Assembly (NCBI GenBank): GCA_030248225.1
Contig: JASANE010026561.1
Coordinates: forward strand, 38,425 to 102,424
Length of the DNA: 64,000 nucleotides
Source: Trileptium ribeirensis
Taxonomy: Eukaryota > Nematoda > Enoplea > Enoplida > Thoracostomopsidae
Reading direction: 5' to 3'
Shown here: positions 57,015 through 64,000 of the stretch, piece by piece
How positions within the stretch are numbered: position 1 is the first letter of the stretch
Layout of the letters: each line of letters opens with the position of its first letter
Translations under genes and position numbers: made by a program
Notes under the pieces: generated by a model
The model's input: the letters and a program-made list of their open reading frames with translations, nothing else
Databases searched by the model: none
What the model was told of the DNA's origin: nothing

Positions 57015-57151
57015 ATAAAGCGTGCAAAAAACCCTTTTCCTAATTTGTCGATGCTTGACATTTCGAACAACGATTTATCAAGAGTTCCGGAATTCATTTC
57101 CGAATTGACAAGTTTATCTGTTCTCAATTTGTCACACAATAAAAACTTGAG
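57015..57151 (+). CDS. Lrrk: Lrrk-like protein, LRR exon
   Basis: Acceptor 'ctatattttag' ends at 57014 and donor TTGAG|gtaaac follows 57151. It starts in phase 0, matching the exon ending at 36648, and leaves two bases. It encodes two LRRs, PNLSMLDISNNDLSRVPEFI and LTSLSVLNLSHNKNL, with the standard LxxLxLxxN pattern. The join crosses a 20-kb intron containing an entire retroelement and several repeats. The following exon continues in phase with the end of the LRR domain. Confidence 0.9.
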
Positions 57152-58000
57152 GTAAACGTTTTCGTTTTCACATTAATAAGATTTAGTTTTGTGACTTTTA
57201 GCTTTAATAACGAGTGTAGTAATGATAATCAGAGTCGATAGTGGTTAAACAAATTCTTTTCATTTTTTAAAAGAAAAGCGGGCAGTAATGTTTTAGAGCA
57301 TATCAAACGCCTACAAAAGTTTAATGTAGTAATACAGTAAATTCTCGACGTAATTGATGCTCACCTTGGTAGAAAAGAAAGAGCTACCACATTAATAATT
57401 TATTTTCTCAGGAGTAAGGTGCGAGCGATCAGCAGTTATTGTGGTGGGTACTATAGATAATTTTGCATGCTGTTACTTAAGATAACAGTGATGCTTTTGT
57501 TTACAATTAGGTCGACATATGACTCTGTATGTCGGTAAAAATATCTTATCGTCAATAAGCTGTATAAAAGACCACTTGTTACGATAAACTATAATTTACG
57601 TGTATAGGTTTCATTAACACCATAAATTCAGGTGGGTCAAAATAAATATATTATATATAGAGTTAGCTTTCAAGCTTTCAACAATTTATGTCTTTTGAAT
57701 TTTCAGACGCATCGTATTAGCCGGATATTTATATTTATTGTTCCATTTATATTTATGTTGATTTGTGTTATTTAAAATATGGTTTGCGATTCTGCAATCG
57801 CGCTCAGATATAAAAACAAATTTTTCGCGAATCCTTTGCGAACAGGTCGCGAAAAATTAACAGCTGTTCAGGTGTTATTCGCGAATTTTTCACGAAGTAT
57901 TCGCTAAAAATTAGCTTTTAGTGTCTGTATTTTATCGAAATATTTTGAAATTCTCTTCATTGGGGTTAATTTCGTTGTTTTTCTGTAAAATTAGTCACGT
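57152..58000. other. Intron 6, left part, no feature seen
   Basis: AT-rich intronic DNA. Short inverted wording around 'cgcgaa' at 57785-57905 (ttcgcgaatc, gcgaaaaatt, cgcgaatttt) is noted but has no clear structure. Confidence 0.35.
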
Positions 58001-58004
58001 AACT

Positions 58005-58373
58005 CTGGTCCACAGCACTCCGAAAAGTGGGAGGGGGAAACTTCGGGGAGCCCCCATGTTCATTCTCGGGGGAAAATTAAAAGTCGGGGGATAAATTTTG
58101 CTTAAGAATACTAAATATTTCCATATTTTAATGTTTTTACTACGTTAATGTATTTTCAAGCTAAAAACGAAATTTTAGCATTAAACATAGTAGTAATTAA
58201 TGTTTAAAAAACAATTTGCAAACAAAAATATAAATTTTCAGATATAAACAATTTTTGGAACGAGTTGACCATGGGGGATTTCGGCCGAGTGGGGGGCCGA
58301 CATGGGGGAAATCTCACGAACATGGGTTATTTGGAAAGTGGGGGGTCCGCCACCCCCCACTGTGGACAGGTCT
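58005..58373. mobile_element. MITE with CTGTCCACAG termini, copy 3 (6-bp target duplication GTAACT)
   Basis: Left end CTGGTCCACAG, right end CTGTGGACAGGTCT. GTAACT flanks both sides (57999-58004, 58374-58379). The 369-bp body aligns with copy 1 at 27225-27587 along its length. Confidence 0.85.
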
Positions 58374-58379
58374 GTAACT

Positions 58380-59175
58380 TTTTGAGTTACAATGTACGTT
58401 TTAACATTAGAAAGTTATAGCGTTTCCTAGAAACTACATGCTGCTATAATACAGGTGATGTCGGTTTGAGTAATTCGAAACTTGGTTGTTACTTAATATC
58501 AATAATTAACTATTTTTTAGGGGGAGCAAGGGTTATAACGTAAATTATTGGGTGACCCCAAATTGTCAAAATTTAAAAAGTCTCCAATTCATGTCGGTTT
58601 TGAAAAAATGTTCGTAGGAAATCATGGAAGCACAGCAAATACAAATCTAGGCGCACAAGTACATTCAATTTACAGTCAGTTAAAAATTGGGAAATCCATC
58701 AATCTGGTGAAGAGTTATGCGACGAACAGAACGTGAAAAACGAATTTTTTCCGAATCAGACCCTATTTGAGTAACTCCACTCGCTCCGTTTCAGTAAAAT
58801 GCGAAATACACCATTATAACGATCGCAATTAGTGAATAGCCTAGTGTACCTTAATTTTCGTTGGTGCTTCCGACGTTGTGAGATCCACAAACATTAACGT
58901 CTTTATGCTTTGGGTAGATCACTGCGTTACCACTGCAATAATTAGTAAAAGCTTGTAAGTAAGTACGTGCGTTTTTCATTGCTTTGACTGCATAGCGTAT
59001 TAATATTTATTAATTAGAAATTAGATGTAACCTTTATTCAACTGTATAACAATTGATAGTGCTTTATTTTCATGTGAGCCCTTTTAGTTCCTTCTTCATC
59101 TATTTTAGCCTTCTTCGCTAGAATTGCAGCCTCTGTCGTCCTAACAATAATCATGAATTTCCCGTTGAGATGCTT
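58380..59175. other. Intron 6, middle, no feature seen
   Basis: No gene or bounded repeat. 'cactcgctccgtttca' at about 58778 resembles, inverted, the start of the S head (34316). Confidence 0.35.
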
Positions 59176-59179
59176 CACA

Positions 59180-60816
59180 GGGTCATTTCACGCTACAATG
59201 TTCTTTTGGTCAGGGGTGGGCAAAAGTGGATATTTTGGTCTGTAGCAAAGAAACGTGCAGGGAACTGGCAAAAATGTTATTTACGCTAGGAAGCCGCATT
59301 ACATAGCTAATTTAAACAACAAAATTTTTTTCCTCACCCCTGCCATTAGTGGCTTAACATCCACATAGATCCCAAAGTGACAAAAACCGTAATGATTAAT
59401 TTTATGACCTATTTATCCTTGGCCGGATAAGGCCGTGGCTCGGTCTTACACATGATGGCCTTAATTCTTTTTTGTGCAGGATTAGTCAGGTCTACGCTAC
59501 ATTTTAGTTACACAATAACATTCAAATCTACTTTAATCTTGGAGAGTGGGAGCTGCCGATGTGGAATAAACCCCACTTTTACCTCCCCCGACCAAATTCT
59601 TTTTTGGTCATTACTCGTTATTTATCCACGGTAGATAAACGTTATTCATAGATGATACCTATCCACTGGATACATATTGAAAAATATTAACCCAGAAGCT
59701 TCTTGTTACTTACCCGGGCGCCAGGGTTAAAAGACCGATTTTAGCATATTTGATTACCCCCCCCCGACCATTGCTAGGTTGGGGTATGGGGGAGTGAGTA
59801 CAACACCATTAATTTGTCTGTTATGGTTTATTTCCATGAGGAAGACTATGGTGAAACGACTTGAGCTCTATCTCATGGACGACTTGTTGATCTCAGGCTT
59901 TACCCCCCCCCCCCCCCCCCGACCACCACCAAAATTTCGAAAAATCGGCCATGTGACGTTATTTCGATAAAATTTCACGCGTTTAGTTCATAATACACTG
60001 TGGCACTTCATTTCAACCACTTGTTATGACACAAAATTATTTTTTGAAAAATTTCTAATCCCCCGACCTCGTTACCAGGTATGTACAATGGCGATTGGTA
60101 TAGGGTGCCCTACTCACAGTGAAATTGGTAGTACAAGTTTGGTTTTGAATAACTTAAGTTCGGGCCATATCATAGGCTCACAAAGATAGTATTTTGGGGT
60201 CATGCCAAGGCCATTTTACGGTATCTTGCTGGGTAGCAGGGGTGGTATTTGGGAAGCCATAGCATCAGAACGGTTAAAAAATTTACTAAAACGACCTCAA
60301 ATTCGGAATCATTGACGTTTTTGGTCATAGAGTGTAAAAAAAGTCATTAGTCACTGGGCTCTCCATTCGCTGAAAATTTTGCCAGGGGCATGAACCAGCC
60401 CCCCCTGGTTCCGAATCGGGGTGCGCCCGATTTTACCAGGGGCATTTTTCCAAGAGAAAACGGTTAAAACAATTCGTGTCAGAAACACTTCCAAAATGGT
60501 TTGATGGAGAGAAAAAGCTATTTTGAAGCAAATTTTGACAAAATTTTCGAAATGTTTGGCTACAGAACTAAATTTTAGTACAAGTTTTGATCAAATTTTA
60601 CGTACTTTGGACCGATTGGAAACAAAAAAAAAAATTTCGAAAAAGCGGTGAACCGGGGGGAGCCTAAAATTTTGCCAGGGGATATGAACCGGGGGCACCT
60701 GTTCTGAACTAGGGGGAACCGAAAAATGCCAGGGGGCCCACCACACCTTACCCCAATTTGGAGAGCCCAGAATCATTTTTTCAGGGACAAAAGGACATCG
60801 TAACGTAAAATGACCC
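59180..60816. mobile_element. Non-autonomous DNA transposon, copy 2 (4-bp target duplication CACA)
   Basis: Ends GGGTCATTTCACGCTAC and GTAACGTAAAATGACCC. CACA flanks both sides (59176-59179, 60817-60820). The body aligns with 11495-13075, including the repeated TTTACCCCC(C)nGACCA motifs, one with a run of 18 C near 59901. A 417-bp element is nested near its right end. Confidence 0.82.
60354..60770. mobile_element. Nested MITE with CTGGGCTCTCCA termini
   Basis: CTGGGCTCTCCA at the left and TGGAGAGCCCAG at the right are inverted repeats. Subterminal 'ttttgccaggggcatgaacc' recurs at about 60387 and 60668. Copy 1 of the host transposon lacks it at about 13033, confirming insertion. The target duplication looks short (TCA), not certain. 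Confidence 0.78.
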
Positions 60817-60885
60817 CACAGAATTATAAGACGACGAGTATAAGCGTAAAGATTTTATACCTGCATAATTTCATTTTTATTGCAG

Positions 60886-61035
60886 TTTTCTTCCTCCTGA
60901 AATGGGCTTGCTGTCAAAACTATGGAATCTTAATGTAACAGACTGCAATCTCGGTTACCCGTTAAAGTCAATGGTTGAATCAAAAAAATATAAAACTCTT
61001 GATATTGTGGGCTATCTAAAATCAATTTTGGAGGA
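60886..61035 (+). CDS. Lrrk: Lrrk-like protein, exon at LRR-Roc boundary
   Basis: Acceptor 'ttattgcag' ends at 60885 and donor GAGGA|gtaagt follows 61035. It takes two bases from the previous exon and leaves two. It encodes LPPEMGLLSKLWNLNVTDCN followed by YPLKSM and KYKTLDIVGYLKSILE. This is the capping LRR and the helix just before Roc in Lrrk proteins, and the wording is strongly family-like. It is the best single diagnostic exon apart from the P-loop exon. Confidence 0.93.
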
Positions 61036-62655
61036 GTAAGTTTATTTTGCGCTTGTATTTCAGATAGTATAAAGTGAAGTGAACCTTTTCTGACCTTTTC
61101 TTACGTTTTTATCTGCGTATACTACTAACAGATATCACCAGAATTGGTATTATTGTGATATTTCATACGAAAATTAATAATTTGGTGCCTGTTAAAAGTT
61201 GATTTTGCGAATAATTTGGTGTTGTTAACCAAAGGCTTTTTGACAGTTAATCAGATACGTTGGGCTTTAGTGGAATTGACATAAAATTCATCGTTTTAGG
61301 GCCACATCTATGTTTTGCGTTAAATTATGTAGTATTTTTTATTATCTGTTTAGCCAGAATTTTTTCTAGAATTTAGGTAACATTTAGGTTAATCGAGCGT
61401 AGCGAACCGTTTTTGTTTTCGTCAGAGGTGAATAATCGGTACCGTCCGTCGAACTCTCCCATAAGTACCGGGCCGATTTTAAATTTTTTTGTTTGAAAGT
61501 CCTAATATTCTTCAGGTTCAAGAGATATAGTATTTGACAAATATTTGTTTTAGTTAGTTAGTAATTAATCAATTAAGCGTGCTACCGTATTTTTAGCATT
61601 TTCAAACAAAAATTCTTATTATTCTATGAATAATGCTGTAGAGCTATTATTTTGGCATGTATACTGCATTTCACCGTGCTGATTACGAAACTGCTGTTTA
61701 TTACTATTCCAAGATGTTAAAACATGCTAATTGTTAGTTATTAGCTAATTCTTAATTAATTATTAATTGGTAATTTTTTGAACATTTTCAAAGTGCTCAG
61801 AAAAAAATGAAAAAATGGTGTTTTCCATGTCGCTGATGACGAATATGACATTCTGAAGCTCTAAAGCTTGGTGGTATTTTCTAATTAGTTAAGTAATTGA
61901 TTAGCTAATTGGATAATTTTATGAAAATTTTAAAATCACCCGAATTTGCTGCCGCTCAAGTTTTGTAATTTATTACATTTACTACTATAGTATTCTGGCG
62001 TTGTCCGTGGCTTGTTCAAATTCGTTTTGACAAATTGTGTAAACGATTATATTTTGATATGATGTCGCTAATTTGAAACTTTTCTTGGACCCACAAATCA
62101 GACATCTGGACTTAAAACATCGCAACATTTTGTACTTCTGTTTGAATTGATGATTGTTGTTATTGTCTCGAAGACATTTCCCAGGTTTTTCACAGATGTA
62201 GTGGGCGGATACGTGTTATCCTAATGCACCGATCCCCTAAAGCAGCTCGACGATACCTTACATTTTCGAACCACCTCCCGTCGAGAAGAATAAAAACATA
62301 TTTTTCAAACAAACATAACTCAACTCACATTTTTCTTTCAGCCGATTTTGGTTCATTTTTGACTGATTCTTTGATTGCGTCTTCCTTCATGTTGATGATG
62401 ACGAAGTTGACGCGACCACGCCTAAGGCCGGCTTTCATTATTAATAACTGCCAGTATTTTTATGAACGTCTTCGTTATGACGAGGAAATCGGTAATATGC
62501 CATCAACTTTATATTTTCAGTATTTATAAACCGCCCCCATTGCATCTCCGGCCTTCGATCGTCACTGCCTTCTTGTAACCACCCCCCCCCCAAAAAAATA
62601 AGGGTTCAGAAACGCGGTTGACTAAACATAATAGTTGTAATATATTTTATTTCAG
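61036..62655. other. Intron 7, no feature seen
   Basis: AT-rich, with repeated 'ttagttaattaatta' wording around 61550-61930 but no bounded element. The open stretch at 62224-62529 shows no protein family. Confidence 0.4.
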
Positions 62656-62770
62656 CTCCAAGCTATACACACGTATGAAATTGATGATAGTTGGTGTACA
62701 AGGTATCGGAAAAACGTCACTTCTAGAACAGATAAGGCAGGAAGGTTCTTATCGAAAAAGCCAGGCTGAT
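62656..62770 (+). CDS. Lrrk: Lrrk-like protein, start of Roc GTPase domain (P-loop)
   Basis: Acceptor 'ttatttcag' ends at 62655 and donor GAT|gtaagc follows 62770. The first base completes the split codon, and the exon ends in phase 0. It encodes YTRMKLMIVGVQGIGKTSLL, with the Walker A motif GVQGIGKTS that binds the phosphates of GTP, then EQIRQEGSYRKSQAD. This is the N-terminus of the Roc (Ras of complex proteins) GTPase. Roc, COR and kinase sequence must continue beyond the window. With the preceding LRR and ankyrin exons it fixes the identity as a Lrrk-type ROCO gene. Confidence 0.94.
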
Positions 62771-62855
62771 GTAAGCCAGGTTTTGTTCTGGTATAAGTGA
62801 TTATTTTAACATTAACATATTATATAAATGCGATTTTTTGATTAAAGTTATTATA

Positions 62856-64000
62856 CAGGGTGTTTCAGAAGTAACTACCCACACTTTGTCAATCAATACC
62901 TTGTGGCGTAATATTTCGCAATGGTTGTTTATCGCTGCTTTTAATATTTCAGGTTATTATAAATATATACTGTTTATACCATGGATTCCCCACGACGATC
63001 TCTGCCTGAAAAAATCTGTGTTGTAAAACTTTACTATAAGTACGGAAATTATGCCGAAGTCTCACGCCAGTGGAAAAATCATTTCGACTCAATACCTCCT
63101 ACTCGCAAGACGATGGCTGATATTATTTCCGATTCGAGGACACTGGCAGTGTAGCGGAACGACTGAGGCCGGGTCGTCCAAAGTCTGCCACAAGTGGGGA
63201 CTAGAAAGCTGCATTAAGCGCTGCGGTATCCAGGAGCCCCCAGAAATCAACTCGAAGGGCTTCCCTCCAGCTGGGTATTCCTCATACTTCCGTTTGGCGC
63301 CTTTAGAAGAGCTTAACTTGAAGTCCTTTCGGCCCCGTCTTATCCATGGACTCTCTGATGATGATTTCGATCGCAGAGTCCAGTTTTGTGAGACATTTAT
63401 GGACATGGTGGAAAGCAGTGCGTTGGACCTTGATCGCATTTTGTGGACCGACGAGGCGGTTTTCAAGCTCAATGGTCATGTTAATCGCCATAATTGTGTT
63501 TATTGGTCTGAAGACAATCCACATGTCACGATTGACAAAGTGGTCAACGCCCCTGGAGTCTGTGTCTGGGCTGGAATTTGTTCACAGGCATTGTTGGTCC
63601 ATTCTTTTTTGACATGTTGTTCATTCTTTATTGACGAAATGTCAATAAAACCAGTTATTTGGAACTTTTATCTGTGAATGTCTACCCGCAAATCGCAACC
63701 GAGGACCTTGTTTTCATGCATGACGGAGCCACAGCTAACTACGCTACCGAAGTCCGCGCTTGGCTGGACGAAAGGTTGCCGAATCGATGGATCATCCGCA
63801 GAGGTGCCATCGAGTGGCCTGCTGTGTCACCAGACTTAACTCGCCTGACTTCTTTCGTTGGGGTGTTCTGATAGAAGATGTTTATGGAAGTAGGGCGAAG
63901 GACCCTCAAGAATTGATGGACAGAATAAAATCAGCGTTTTCTAAAATTCCAGTAGACTTATGCGCCAAAGTTTGCCGATCTGTACCATCCCGACTGGAGA
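62856..64000 (+). mobile_element. Mariner-like transposon, 5' part (runs off the window)
   Basis: A TA at 62854-62855 is followed by the terminal sequence CAGGGTGTTTCAGAAGTAAC, a common start for mariner-type inverted repeats. A broken transposase gene follows. The right end is outside the window. It lies in intron 8 of Lrrk, same strand. Confidence 0.82.
62983..64000 (+). pseudogene. Mariner-like transposase, several frameshifts
   Basis: The ATG at 62983 starts MDSPRRSLPEKICVVKLYYK, a helix-turn-helix N-terminus. The frame breaks near 63134 (…GSVAERLRPGRPKS continues in another frame), and stops follow. The catalytic region is recognisable. First Asp lies in LWTDEAVF at about 63450 and second Asp in FMHDGAT at about 63721. 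The third, in PDFFRWGVL at about 63855, lies in a shifted frame. The C-terminal VDLCAKVCRSVPSRLE lies against the window edge. The protein would cut and paste the element at TA sites. This copy cannot encode it. Confidence 0.85.

Noticed and set aside
63051..63677. Single intact transposase ORF
   Set aside because: The open stretch joins shifted, non-homologous reading with the true catalytic part. The homologous protein is split over several frames.

Overview
The window is animal nuclear DNA: AT-rich, with split genes, GT-AG introns and a heavy load of transposable elements. The one host gene is on the + strand and encodes a Lrrk-type ROCO protein (ankyrin repeats, leucine-rich repeats, then the start of the Roc GTPase). 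Eight exons (8209-8712, 15069-15802, 17030-17123, 18621-19158, 36206-36648, 57015-57151, 60886-61035, 62656-62770) join with consistent codon phase and no stop, giving 905 codons. The gene starts upstream of the window and continues past it, so the N-terminus, the rest of Roc, COR, kinase and WD40 parts are not seen. The exon sequence looks closer to the single Lrrk of protostomes than to vertebrate LRRK1/2. With an arthropod-type mariner near the right edge, a protostome and probably an arthropod is my best guess, held loosely.

Layout: 1-4521 is the 3' coding part of a Ty3/gypsy-like retrotransposon cut by the window edge. It has an integrase, then a proline-rich AT-hook ORF, then an unusual 338-codon ORF with a NADAR (YbiA-like) domain followed by a probable SGNH/GDSL-like domain. 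From 4522 to 8200 are noncoding repeats, including a 45-bp minisatellite whose hairpin arms change together. Intron 1 holds a DNA transposon with 4-bp target duplications. Intron 4 (17 kb) holds two long copies of a noncoding repeat family (called R here), a hAT-like MITE, LINE tails, several small MITEs and a satellite-like element (called S). Intron 5 (20 kb) holds a complete minus-strand LTR retroelement (37337-46996: two LTRs, tRNA-Gln primer site, gag and env remnants, no pol). That element was itself hit by a LINE and a hAT-like MITE. It is followed by a second S element split by a third R copy, which in turn carries a tRNA-derived SINE. Intron 6 holds two more MITE families, and intron 8 a mariner copy running off the right edge.

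All introns are GT-AG and every element lies between exons, so the Lrrk frame appears intact despite the 55-kb span. Nearly all mobile-element coding regions are broken by stops or frameshifts. The NADAR ORF is the main exception, open over its full length. I saw no rRNA genes, functional tRNA genes or CRISPR arrays.
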